Assembly: GCA_025667525.1 (NCBI GenBank)
Contig: CM046882.1
Span: 217,604,592 to 217,668,591 of the forward strand
Reading direction: 5' to 3'
Source of the DNA: Glebionis coronaria
Lineage: Eukaryota > Streptophyta > Magnoliopsida > Asterales > Asteraceae
Length of the DNA: 64,000 nt
Below are positions 26,480-37,301 of the stretch, in pieces. Below the pieces are notes generated by a model. The model saw only the letters and a program-made list of their open reading frames with translations. It searched no databases and had not been told where the DNA came from. Each line of letters opens with the position of its first letter. Position 1 is the first letter of the stretch. A program made the position numbers and the translations under genes.

Positions 26480-26933
26480 TGATAGGTGTGTAAACACCCA
26501 TCCTATTACCACTTAATTCAGGCTAAAACGAGACCAAAACACGTATTTAATATCATTTGTTTGGAATTATGCGTGGTTTTTGTGTTTATTGTGTTTTCAG
26601 AGCCAACCGGATAAATATTGAAGAAAACATGGGATTGCACGGGTTTTACTGAAGAAAAAGACTCAAGATAAAGTCTATTGTCCAAGAGATGCAAAAGATT
26701 TGAAGTCGCTGGGCCTATTCGAAGATTTATCGAAGAAAAGGACCAAAGATGGAAGATTTATATAAGTCGAAGAAACTCAAGTCTATTAAAGGAAGAAATT
26801 AAAAGACGAGTTGAATTTAATCGACAACAAATCCCGAATCAGAATCGAAAACGGAAACTTTTCTGAAAAGACGAAAAGACACGAAGAACGGGAGAAAGCC
26901 CACTCACCAACCAAAGGAAACACCTATAAATAG

Positions 26934-26943
26934 GCCACCCCAC
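26934..26943 (+). promoter_or_regulatory. TATA box of the A2 5' LTR
   Basis: CTATAAATAG, with the same copy at 36251-36260 in the 3' LTR. Start expected about 30 nt downstream. Confidence 0.75.
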
Positions 26944-27353
26944 ACATTTGAGATAGCTAGTTTTTCTTTCTTCTTCCCTTTCTTTCCTCCTGGTTCGTAG
27001 AACACCATCACCACTAGGGTGATTGGTGATTTTTATTATTAGTTCTTTGATCTTGTAATTTTAATCCTTGTTTTCACCTTGTCAAAATATTAATCATTCA
27101 ATTCAAAGTTCTTGTTTAATCTTTCATTTCATCTTGTTCATCTCCATTTTTATCTTCAAGTTCTTAAGTTTTATTTTTCTTGATTTGATCTTCAAAAGTT
27201 GTTTGGATTTGTGTTTTTGTTAGTGGGATTTGTTGCTTATATTGTCTAAATGATTTGTGTTTAAATTGGTAAAATCTTTTTAAGTGTTTGATTTGATTTT
27301 GATTAATTTTGTGTCCCGTGTTCTTCGCCTTTACTGCTACTGTATCTGTTCCC

Positions 27354-27710
27354 AGAAGTTCCGAACCAAACAAAAAAGGTTCCGAATGAAACCTTCATTC
27401 GGAAAGTTCCGAATCAAGCACTAAAGTTCCGAATCAACGCCTTCATTCGGAAGTCCATAAGTTCCGAACCAAGGACTTCCGAACCAAGCTAAGTTCCGAA
27501 TCAGTGACAGTGACTTCCGAACCAAGCACAACTTCCGAACGAAGCTGAACTTCCGAATCAGTGAGTTCCGAATGAGTGAATAGTGACTTCCGAACCAGTG
27601 ACTTCCAAACCAAGCAAAGTTCCGAACCAGTGAATAGTAACTTCCGAATGAGCATGTTCCGAATCAGTTAGTTCCGAATCAAGGTCTAAGGTTCCGAATC
27701 AGTTATTTCT
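27354..27710 (+). repeat. TTCCG-motif array in the A2 5' LTR
   Basis: About twenty copies of TTCCGAA(T/C), mostly as agTTCCGAATcagtg or actTCCGAACcaag, with a few CATTCGGAA inverted copies at 27390-27450. The short frames seen across it on the minus strand are artefacts of the repeat. Confidence 0.88.
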
Positions 27711-27981
27711 TTTGAGTATTTTAATGTTACTGTTTTACTGTTGATTTAACAATTACATGTTAACTTTAATTTTAATTTGAACTTTAAATTTGCAACCAAG
27801 TTTTTGTTAATCTTAATTAGAGTAATTGCCTTTGATTTAAACTTTCATTTTCATTTATTATTAGAATAGAAAACCAACCCCTTTATTTAGTAACCAAGAA
27901 CAATCATTCCACTTAAGGCCTAGATCAATTCGAGAGGATACCGAGATTTAATCTGAACCCATACAAAATGCGAATATCAAA

Positions 27982-27996
27982 TGGCGCCGCTGCCGG
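27982..27996 (+). other. A2 primer-binding site (tRNA-Asp type)
   Basis: TGGCGCCGCTGCCGG, 2 nt after the LTR end, differs by one base from the standard Athila PBS TGGCGCCGTTGCCGG. Confidence 0.85.
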
Positions 27997-28046
27997 CTCT
28001 TCTCGTTAAGATCAAAAGTTTTTTGTAGAACTTGGATTTTGGGATC

Positions 28047-28061
28047 CGTTCCCCGTGAACG
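28047..28061 (+). other. Leader hairpin (A2)
   Basis: CGTTC-CCCGT-GAACG, 50 nt downstream of the PBS, within the leader conserved among A1, A2 and NA. Confidence 0.6.
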
Positions 28062-28191
28062 TTACTTTTTCAAGAAAATTTTCAAAAATAACTAAAAAAT
28101 ATAAAATTTTCAAAAATCCTAAAAAGTAAAAAACAATAAAAACCAAAAATATTTTTGCTTTGTTCTTCTTTGTTCGTTCTTTTGCAGGTGT

Positions 28192-29395
28192 ATGCGCACT
28201 CGATCCACGTCTTATCAAGAGCCCGAGCCTCTCGATAACTTAGACATGGCTGGTGTACAAAACAACAATAACATACCACCTCCGAACAACAATAATAACA
28301 ACAACAACCCACCTTTCAACAACATGAATAACAACAACAATGAGCACCTTCCGGATAATCGCCCAATGATTGAATTACTGCAAGCTCATGTTGATGGCAA
28401 CACGGATCCAATTGTTATACCACCAATTGCCGCCAACAATTTCGAGCTAAAGTCAGGCTTTATCCAGATGGTATCCGCTCAACCATTCTTGGGACGCCAC
28501 ATTGATGACCCACATGACCATATCAAGAGATTTCTACAACTCACCAACACGGTCAAGTTCAATGGAGTTTCGCAAGAGGTTATACGGTTACAACTTTTTC
28601 CCTTTTCTTTAGAGGGACAAGCCCGGCATTGGCTTGCTAAGGAACCGCCACAGAGTATTCTCTCGTGGACGGATTTGGAAACAAAGTTTATCAACTACTT
28701 TTTTCCACCCTCTCGTACTACCGCTTTGCGGAATGAGATTATAAACTTTGAACAAAAGTACGATGAGTCATTCAGTGAATCTTGGGATCGTTTCAAAGAT
28801 CTTTTAAGAAAATGCCCACAACATGGTTTTACCAAAGTACATCAAATTAATACTTTTTACAATGGTTTAAGCATGAGTGACCAAGATTCACTGAATAGTG
28901 CCTCAGGGGGTAATTTATTGGCTAAGACTTCCAATGCTGCTTGGGATATCATTGAGAACAAGTCTCGTGTGCAAACCAAGAGCGTTAGGACCAATGTTGC
29001 TAGTGCTAGCACTAATGACAGCGACAAGCGATTAGACAAAATCACCACGCTTCTTGAATCGCTTGTCACCCACACCGTCAGCAACAACAACAGCAACAAC
29101 GCCAAGAACGCACAAGTCAACGCTGTCAGCCAACCTTGTGAGATATGCGGTGGTCCCCATTCTTACACAACTTGTACTGCCACCCAAGATTACCCTGCTG
29201 AGAATGTGAATGCGGCATATGGCACCTACCAACAACCTGCTTATCAAGCTAGACCTCAAGGTGACCGTAACTTGCTTAGCTATCGCAGCACCAACTATCT
29301 TTCACCACCTGGCTTTCCTCCTTCCAACCCAAACCAACAACAAAACCTTAACCGCCCTACTCAACAACAACAACAACCTCGACAACATACGTCCC
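28192..29395 (+). pseudogene. A2 gag, N-terminal frame
   Basis: Starts at ATG 28192 (MRTRSTSYQEPEP), 196 nt after the PBS. Residues about 20-55 are an Asn-rich stretch. The gag domain includes RLQLFPFSLEGQARHWL and KFINYFFPPSRTTALRNE. The zinc knuckle CEICGGPHSYTTC starts at residue 316 with C-X2-C-X3-H-X4-C spacing. Around 29360-29395, in a CAA run, the frame shifts: residues after about 395 in this frame are nonsense, and the true continuation is in the frame of 29511-31079. Confidence 0.9.
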
Positions 29396-31217
29396 ACCTC
29401 ACAAGCAGCAACAACCACCTCCAAGAAACAATCAAGTCTACCAACAACCTGCTTACCAACCACCTGCATACAATGCTCCTCCCAACCAACCCACCGCTCT
29501 TCACCAAGAAGTGGAAACTTATATGAGGACTAACGATGCGATAGTGGGAAATCTTCAGAGAGAAGTGCTCAACCTGAAAGCCGATTTGGTAAAGCAAGGA
29601 AATGATTTGAGAGCCGATATGCGAAACACGTTGGATAGTCAGACGAATGACTTGAGGAACATGATGGCTAGTTTCTTCCAAAGTAGTCAACCCTCTTCTT
29701 CGGGTACTCTTCCGAGTAACACCGTTGCGAACCCAAGAGGGGAGATGAAAGCAATCACTACTAGAAGTGGTAAAGGTACCAAGGAACCCGAGCTTCCTAT
29801 ACCCCCACCAGTGGTTGTGACTAAGGAGAACGAGTCGCCTGCTCCTATTCCTCCTCCTCCTCCTTCCCCAATTTCTCCACCTCTTTCTACCCCTCCTCCA
29901 CCCGTGGTTGTGAGTGACCCTATTCCCCTAAAACCTTCATCTTCTTCCAATATACCTTATCCTTCAAGGTTGAGGAAAGAGAAGCAAAAGAGCAAGGATG
30001 ATATTCAGGTTTCTAACTTTCTTAAAATGTTCAAACAACTGAATTTCAATATCTCCTTCGCTGAGGCTCTCGCTCACATGCCCAAGTATGCTAAAATGTT
30101 TAAAGATCTTTTGAGCGACAAGGAAAAGCTCCTCGACATTGCCAACACCCAACTTAATGAGAACTGCTCTGCAGTGCTCTTAAGGAAATTACCAACCAAG
30201 CTCTGTGATCCGGGTCGTTTTCTTATCCCTTGCAATTTCCCGGGAGTAGAGAATTGCATGGCCCTAGCCGATCTAGGTGCCAGTATTAATCTCATGCCTC
30301 TAAGTGTTTGGAAGCAATTATCTCTCCCAGAGCTAGTCCCCACTAAAATGACTTTGGAATTGGCCAACCGTACGGTTGCTTATCCAGTGGGGATAGCCGA
30401 AGACGTCATTGTAGGAGTCGACAAATTCACCTTTCCTGCTGATTTTGTTGTCGTCGACTACGAGATGGACCCCCGTGTGCCACTTATTGTTGGTCGTCCA
30501 TTCCTTAGGACCGGTCGCACTCTTATTGATGTTGAAGCCGGTGAGCTTATCATGAGAGTGGGTGACGACAAAGTAGTCTTCAACATGGGAAAGTTGTCTA
30601 AACAGCCTTATTCATATGAGAGCGTTAATTGTATTGACGTTCTTGATGAGGCTTGTGAAGAACACTTTAATGATGCTTGCAAAAGTATTCCTACCTCTCT
30701 TCCCACTGTTGAGACCGTGTCCTCGCTTGATTCATCGTTGTCTCTATTTGGAGATAGTGATTTATTCTGGAACAATCTTGAAGCTACCATGGGAGATGCG
30801 AATTTAGCTACTAATGATTCTCCCACCGAGGGGGATGAAGACATGAGTTTCTTTGACAATCTTCTCACTGAAGACAACCCTTCGCCTCCATCTTCCACGG
30901 TTATTGCTATCGATGCCACGAGTTTGAAAACGCCTCCCGTCGAAAATCCTCCGGATTTGGAACTTAAGGAGTTGCCGCCACATCTCGAGTACGTGTTCCT
31001 TGACGACAACAAGAAGTCACCCGTCATTATTGCGAAGGATTTAAAGATGAAGAGAAGACTCGCCTCGTTGCTGTGTTGAAGGCTCACAAGAAGGCTATTG
31101 CATGGAAAATTTCCGATATTCGTGGAATTGATCCTCACTTCTGCACACACAAAATTCTCATGGAGGACGACTTCAAGCCCACTATTCAAAGCCAACGAAG
31201 GGTGAATCCAAAAATCC
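29396..31217 (+). pseudogene. A2 gag C-terminus and protease, out-of-frame RT start
   Basis: The resumed frame carries the Pro/Gln-rich linker, ITTRSGKG, a Pro-rich tract, and the protease active site ALADLGASINLMPLSVW with VPLIVGRPFLRTGRTLIDV. It then reads through the codon that is a TAG stop in A1 into the N-terminal part of pol. A 1-nt loss near 31045 and a 5-nt loss near 31230, both relative to A1, put about 185 nt out of frame. Together they remove 6 nt, so the downstream pol returns to the protease frame. Confidence 0.88.
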
Positions 31218-33860
31218 ATGAAGTCATCAGAGGTTATCAAACTTCTTGATGCGGGTATGATTTACCCTATTTCGGATTCCCCATGGGTTAGTCCAATCCA
31301 TTGTGTGCCTAAGAAGGGCGGAATAACCGTTGTTCCCAATGAACACAACGAGTTGATTCCCACTCGTCTCGTTACTGGGTGGAGAGTTTGTATAGACTAT
31401 CGCAAACTCAATGATGCCACGAGAAAGGATCATTTCCCTCTACCTTTCATGGACCAAATGCTTGAACGATTAGCCGGTAATGAATATTACTGCTTTTTGG
31501 ATGGTTTCTCGGGTTATTTTCAAATACCCATCGATCCCCAAGATCAAGAGAAGACTACATTCACTTGTCCCTACGTCACTTTCGCTTACAAAAGAATGCC
31601 TTTTGGCTTATGTAATGCGCCCGGGACTTTCCAAAGGTGCATGTTAGCTATCTTCCATGACATGGTTGAACAAACCATGGAAGTCTTCATGGATGATCTC
31701 TCGGTCTTCGGGGATTCGTTCTCTTCTTGCCTTGCCAATTTAGAACGTATGCTAAAACGATGCGAAGACACTCGCCTTGTTCTAAATTGGGAAAAATGCC
31801 ATTTTATGGTAAAAGAAGGCGTCGTGCTTGGACATAAGATCTCGAAAGCCGGTCTTGAAGTTGACCGTGCTAAAGTCGATGTTATCGCAAAGTTGCCTCC
31901 ACCTTCAACCGTGAAGGGTGTGAGAAGTTTCTTGGGTCATGCGGGCTTCTATCGTCGATTCATTAAAGATTTTTCTCAAATCGCTCGCCCGATGACCCAC
32001 CTCTTGGAAAAAGATACTCCTTTTATCTTCTCCAAAGAGTGCCTTGAAGCCTTCAACTCGCTTAAGGATAAGCTAACTAAGGCACCCGTCTTGGTTACCC
32101 CTAATTGGGAGTTGCCTTTTGAGTTGATGTGCGATGCTAGTGATTTTGCTATTGGAGCGGTTCTTGGACAACGAGTGAACAAACACTTCCAACCGATCCA
32201 TTACGCTAGCAAGACAATGACTGGGGCACAATTGCATTATACGACAACCGAGAAAGAGCTTTTAGCCGTTGTCTATGCTTTTGAAAAATTCCGCCCCTAT
32301 CTTGTCCTTTCCACCACCATTGTGTACACCGATCATTCCGCGTTGAAGTACTTGTTGACAAAGCAAGATTCCAAACCAAGACTTCTTCGCTGGGTTTTGC
32401 TGCTCCAGGAATTTAAAATCGACATCCGCGATAAAAAAGGAGCAGAAAACTTAGCCGCGGACCATCTTAGTAGACTTGAGGATCCATACCAAGGGGATCA
32501 TCCGACCAAAGAAATCAATGATTCTTTTCCCTTGGAGACCTTAATGTCTATAAACTCGAAGCCGAATGAAACCCCGTGGTTTGCGGACTTTGCAAACTAC
32601 TTGGCGGGTGGAATTCTCAAGGAAGGGTTGACGTCCCAGCAAAAGAAGAAGTTCTTTACCGACATCAAGACTTACTTTTGGGACGACCCTTACCTATTCA
32701 AACAATGTGCTGACCTGATAATTCGCCGATGTGTTGATGGACCGGCAGCGTCGGACATCCTTGATGCTTGCCATAAAGGACCCACCGGTGGTCACTTTGG
32801 TCCCAACTACACTGCTAAGAAAGTGTTTGACTGGGGATTTTATTGGCCCTCCATATACCGTGACGCTCACGATATGGTCAAGCGATGTGATGTTTGCCAA
32901 AAGCAAGGCAAAATCACACATAAAGACGAGATGCCTCAGAATTTCATTCAAGAGTGTGAAATTTTTGATGTTTGGGGTATCGACTTTATGGGGCCATTCC
33001 CTTCATCTAAAGGAAACAAATACATCCTTGTAGCCGTTGACTACGTTTCCAAGTGGGTTGAAGCCAAAGCTTTGCCTACTAATGACGCAAGGGTGGTTTG
33101 TAACTTTTTGAAAGCTCTTTTCGCTCGCTTCGGTGTGCCTCGTGCCATTATTAGTGATCGTAGGACTCATTTCTGCAATGACCAATTTGCAAGAGTCATG
33201 GCTAAGTACGGTGTAAACCATCGTATTTCCACAGCCTACCACCCACAAACCAATGGCCAGGCTGAAATATCAAACCGAGGTCTTAAGCGAATTCTTGAAA
33301 GGACCGTGGGAGAGCATCGTGCCTCATGGGCTGATAAATTGGATGATGCTTTGTGGGCTTTCCGTACTGCTTACAAGACCCCGATCGGCTGTACGCCTTA
33401 TCGTCTTGTGTACGGGAAAGCGTGCCACCTCCCCATTGAGTTGGAGCACAAGGCTTATTGGGCCTTGAAGTGGGCTAATTTTGATATTAACAAAGCCGGT
33501 GACCTACGCAAGATCCAACTCAATGAGCTGAATGAACTCCGTAATGAGGCTTATGAAAATTCTTTGATCTATAAGGAAAGAACTAAGCTCATTCACGACT
33601 CTAAGATCAAAAACCGAGAGTTCCATGTTGGAGACAAAGTCTTACTTTTTAACTCTCGGTTGAAAATCTTCTCGGGAAAGCTCAAATCTCGTTGGTCCGG
33701 CCCATTCACCATTTCCCAAATTTTTCCATATGGTACTCTCGAGCTCGCTCAACCTGATGGACCAAATTTTAAGGTGAATGGCCAACGAGTGAAGTTGTAC
33801 TTTGGTGAGGACACCTCTAAGGAGGTGATTCCATCCCTCACCACGTTCCCCATGAACTAA
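31218..33860 (+). pseudogene. A2 pol: RT, RNase H, integrase (long open frame, 880 codons)
   Basis: Open from just after the 5-nt loss to the stop at 33860. RT has VCIDYRKLN and [11 protein letters not shown]; RNase H has [15 protein letters not shown] and [12 protein letters not shown]. The integrase zinc region runs [14 protein letters not shown] to CDVCQKQGK. The core has GIDFMGPF, a second Asp in [10 protein letters not shown] (Gly to Arg change beside the catalytic Asp, Gly in A1) and [10 protein letters not shown]. The C-terminus has [14 protein letters not shown]. It lacks its N-terminal join, so it is classed as broken although the frame itself is intact. Confidence 0.92.
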
Positions 33861-33908
33861 CTTTGGGTCGAGTCAGGCTCGTGACTCGGTTATCAAAAAC
33901 AAGCGCTC

Positions 33909-33926
33909 CTCGGGAGGCAGCCCGAG
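33909..33926 (+). other. Post-stop hairpin (A2)
   Basis: CTCGGGAGGCAGCCCGAG: a perfect 6-bp stem with loop AGGCAG, 48 nt after the pol stop. It is preceded by conserved AACAAGCGCT and followed by TATCTATCC. Confidence 0.8.
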
Positions 33927-34178
33927 TATCTATCCTTGCATGTTTTAATCCCCTAAGTGTAGGGGGGGACTTCTATATGTGTTTGCCTTTGTGTGGTGAT
34001 GTGATTACAGGGATCAGTGCACTCTTGGAATCTTTGAAGAACCGTGCTCCCGTGTTTATCCGAAATCCGGTTCTATCTCTCAACTATCGTGATTCAATTT
34101 TCTTCATACTCACATTTGAAATTGATCACTTTAGTCGTCTCTTCCTTAACTTGAGTTAATCAACGTGCACAATGTCAT

Positions 34179-34247
34179 AAGTGTAGGGGAGATTTCTCCC
34201 ACATGCTTAAACATTGAGGACAATGTTTATCTCAAGTGTAGGGGGGA
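34179..34247 (+). other. Conserved double PPT-like module with hairpin (A2)
   Basis: AAGTGTAGGGGA (34179-34190) and AAGTGTAGGGGGGA (34234-34247), offset 55 nt, enclose AAACATTGAGGACAATGTTT (34209-34228). Confidence 0.82.
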
Positions 34248-35782
34248 CTTCTATCGAAGTTTTAAGTGGACTTTTCCATGAAAATGCCTTCAATTAACCG
34301 GAAAATCCTATTTTTCAACATTTTTCAAATTTTTTATTAACTTTGGCCATTTAGTTGTAATTTTTAAAATTTTATCTTTGCTTTCATATGTATATATCCC
34401 GCAATAAAGTCAAAAATATTAATAAAGTGGTGTAGCTAGTTTAGAAGTTTTTGACATATTAGGCCCGTTGCGTTTATTTTAACTCAACCCGAATAGACTT
34501 ATCCAAGTTTATTCTAGCTAGTATCCTTAACCATGTAGACCTTAATTGGTTTATTAGGCTAAGTATCCACGAGTCTCATTACTTGAGATTTTAAATTGTG
34601 GAGGACGAGAAATGATAGAGTCAATTATAAGTCGGTATTCTTGCGCAAGCTCACTTAGTGTAATTATTTGCCTATTCTCCCATCACTTGCTAATAATTTA
34701 TCTGCAATAAGTAAGGTCTTACGATTTGAAAAGTTACTTAGCTTCTAGCCCAAGATCGTTTAAAAGTTGCTCGGTAATGATAAGAGTTCATAGCCAAGGC
34801 ATAACTTATGAAGCGGGGCGCGAAGATTGGCGAATCCGAAAAGGCCCTAACAAGGCATGAGGATTCAATTTTATTGCTGAAGATCCAAAGTGATGTGAAA
34901 AGCATTATTCCTAAAGTCAATATGAAGGATCAAGACTCACGACGAAAAGCAATCAACTCCCATAAAGATCATGGAGAAGTCTATCCGAAAAGACCCTAAC
35001 AAGGTATGAGGATAAATAGATCCAAGTCCGAAAAGGAGGCGGATCGTTGTATCTCAAAATCCCAATTAGAGATTGAAGAAATAATCATGAAGTCGTGGTC
35101 AACAAAGTTGGAGAACCCCTCAAAAGTCTCCAAGTGAAGAAAATCTATTATGATGAGAAGACCATTATCTCAAGATCGTCTCTCGAAGATATGAAGTATG
35201 AAGTACATGCCAAATATCGGCCCAAGAAAGGTCTCAAATCGTGAACCAAGTTATGCCAAGATATGAACTTTTTGATATCCCGAGAAGCAGTTTTAAGAGA
35301 TTTTGTCCTTTAGCTAACTATTGATCAAATCGTCCTACTTTGCTTTCAGCCCTAATAAACTATCGAAATAAGTCCAAAAATGCATCTTCATGATCATTCT
35401 AAGACAAAAATAAAATATAAGAGATACACCTAGGAATAAGGGAGTTTAAGCATTTAATTAAGCCATGTGTGTAAGTGTTCGAATTGCTAACTTATAATAA
35501 CAATGATCTCGTTTTTAAGCTTAGTTTGGGGAACGTGAAACTTGAGGGTGATAAATCTTCGCAGCACCAAAGCCCTAATGTAAGTCATCGATCTCTTTGC
35601 AAGTTATTCCCATGTAGCTATTTTCACGTGAAAATGGTTTTCTATCCCTTTGTTATCTTTGAAGTTTTATTTCTTTAATTTTTGTTTAGTAGAATTTTAA
35701 ATAAAGGCCAAGGTTGATTAATTATGAGAAAAGTGTAAGCTTGCTTTATCACTAAGCATTACATGAGGGCATGGCAATGGTT

Positions 35783-35794
35783 AAGTGTAGGGGA
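35783..35794 (+). other. A2 polypurine tract
   Basis: AAGTGTAGGGGA just before the 3' LTR (35797). It is the fourth copy of this sequence in the 3' region of the element. Confidence 0.85.
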
Positions 35795-35796
35795 TT

Positions 35797-37296
35797 TGAT
35801 AGGTGTGTAAACACCCATCCTTTTACCACTTAATTCAGGCTAAAACGAGACCAAAACACGTATTTAATATCATTTGTTTGGAATTATGCGTGGTTTTTGT
35901 GTTTATTGTGTTTTCAGAGCCAACCGGATAAATATTGAAGAAAACATGGGATTGCACGGGTTTTACTGAAGAAAAAGACTCAAGATAAAGTCTATTGTCC
36001 AAGAGATGCAAAAGATTTGAAGTCGCTGGGCCTATTCGAAGATTTATCGAAGAAAAGGACCAAAGATGGAAGATTTATATAAGTCGAAGAAACTCAAGTC
36101 TATTAAAGGAAGAAATTAAAAGACGAGTTGAATTTAATCGACAACAAATCCCGAATCAGAATCGAAAACGGAAACTTTTCTGAAAAGACGAAAAGACACG
36201 AAGAACGGGAGAAAGCCCACTCACCAACCAAAGGAAACACCTATAAATAGGCCACCCCACACATTTGAGATAGCTAGTTTTTCTTTCTTCTTCCCTTTCT
36301 TTCCTCCTGGTTCGTAGAACACCATCACCACTAGGGTGATTGGTGATTTTTATTATTAGTTCTTTGATCTTGTAATTTTAATCCTTGTTTTCACCTTGTC
36401 AAAATATTAATCATTCAATTCAAAGTTCTTGTTTAATCTTTCATTTCATCTTGTTCATCTCCATTTTTATCTTCAAGTTCTTAAGTTTTATTTTTCTTGA
36501 TTTGATCTTCAAAAGTTGTTTGGATTTGTGTTTTTGTTAGTGGGATTTGTTGCTTATATTGTCTAAATGATTTGTGTTTAAATTGGTAAAATCTTTTTAA
36601 GTGTTTGATTTGATTTTGATTAATTTTGTGTCCCGTGTTCTTCGCCTTTACTGCTACTGTATCTGTTCCCAGAAGTTCCGAACCAAACAAAAAAGGTTCC
36701 GAATGAAACCTTCATTCGGAAAGTTCCGAATCAAGCACTAAAGTTCCGAATCAACGCCTTCATTCGGAAGTCCATAAGTTCCGAACCAAGGACTTCCGAA
36801 CCAAGCTAAGTTCCGAATCAGTGACAGTGACTTCCGAACCAAGCACAACTTCCGAACGAAGCTGAACTTCCGAATCAGTGAGTTCCGAATGAGTGAATAG
36901 TGACTTCCGAACCAGTGACTTCCAAACCAAGCAAAGTTCCGAACCAGTGAATAGTAAATTCCGAATGAGCATGTTCCGAATCAGTTAGTTCCGAATCAAG
37001 GTCTAAGGTTCCGAATCAGTTATTTCTTTTGAGTATTTTAATGTTACTGTTTTACTGTTGATTTAACAATTACATGTTAACTTTAATTTTAATTTGAACT
37101 TTAAATTTGCAACCAAGTTTTTGTTAATCTTAATTAGAGTAATTGCCTTTGATTTAAACTTTCATTTTCATTTATTATTAGAATAGAAAACCAACCCCTT
37201 TATTTAGTAACCAAGAACAATCATTCCACTTAAGGCCTAGATCAATTCGAGAGGATACCGAGATTTAATCTGAACCCATACAAAATGCGAATATCA
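35797..37296 (+). repeat. A2 3' LTR
   Basis: 1500 bp, near-identical to 26480-27979. It includes the same TATA box (36251-36260) and TTCCG array (about 36671-37027). Confidence 0.96.
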
Positions 37297-37301
37297 CTCA
37301 C
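37297..37301. other. A2 target-site duplication, right copy
   Basis: CTCAC, matching 26475-26479. Confidence 0.92.

Larger units (their letters stand above)
26480..27979 (+). repeat. A2 5' LTR
   Basis: Starts TGATAGGTGTG, ends GAATATCA. TATA box at 26934-26943 (CTATAAATAG). The U3 of about 480 bp is followed by about 1 kb of transcribed R/U5 containing the TTCCG array (about 27354-27710). Confidence 0.96.
33861..35796 (+). other. A2 3' noncoding region
   Basis: About 1.9 kb with no env. In order: post-stop hairpin (33909), PPT-like copy (33955-33969), double PPT-hairpin module (34179-34247), the 63-codon frame at 34808-34999 (MKRGAKIGESEKALTRHED) shared with A1, two copies of a 29-nt motif with CCCTAACAAGG (34835-34863, 34984-35012), and the true PPT. 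It aligns with the same region of A1 and NA. Confidence 0.85.
26480..37296 (+). mobile_element. A2: young full-length Athila-like Ty3 retrotransposon (10,817 bp)
   Basis: LTRs 26480-27979 and 35797-37296 are both 1500 bp and differ at only two positions by eye (near 26494 and 27648). A perfect TSD (CTCAC) flanks the element. The PBS is of tRNA-Asp type, the gag-protease-RT-RNase H-integrase order is Ty3/Athila, and there is no env. Despite nearly identical LTRs the coding region has three indels. Removing A2 and one TSD copy rejoins the C1 gag in frame. Confidence 0.96.

Noticed and set aside
27443..27655. 70-codon minus-strand frame in the A2 LTR rich in SEL/VRKSL repeats
   Set aside because: Translation of the TTCCGAA array in antisense.
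34209..34228. Intrinsic (rho-independent style) terminator at the 8-bp hairpin
   Set aside because: No U-run follows and the organism is a plant; the hairpin sits between PPT-like copies and is conserved with them.
33861..35796. Env gene of A2
   Set aside because: Some Athila elements carry an env-like ORF here, but no frame longer than about 100 codons, no signal peptide and no membrane segment is visible.
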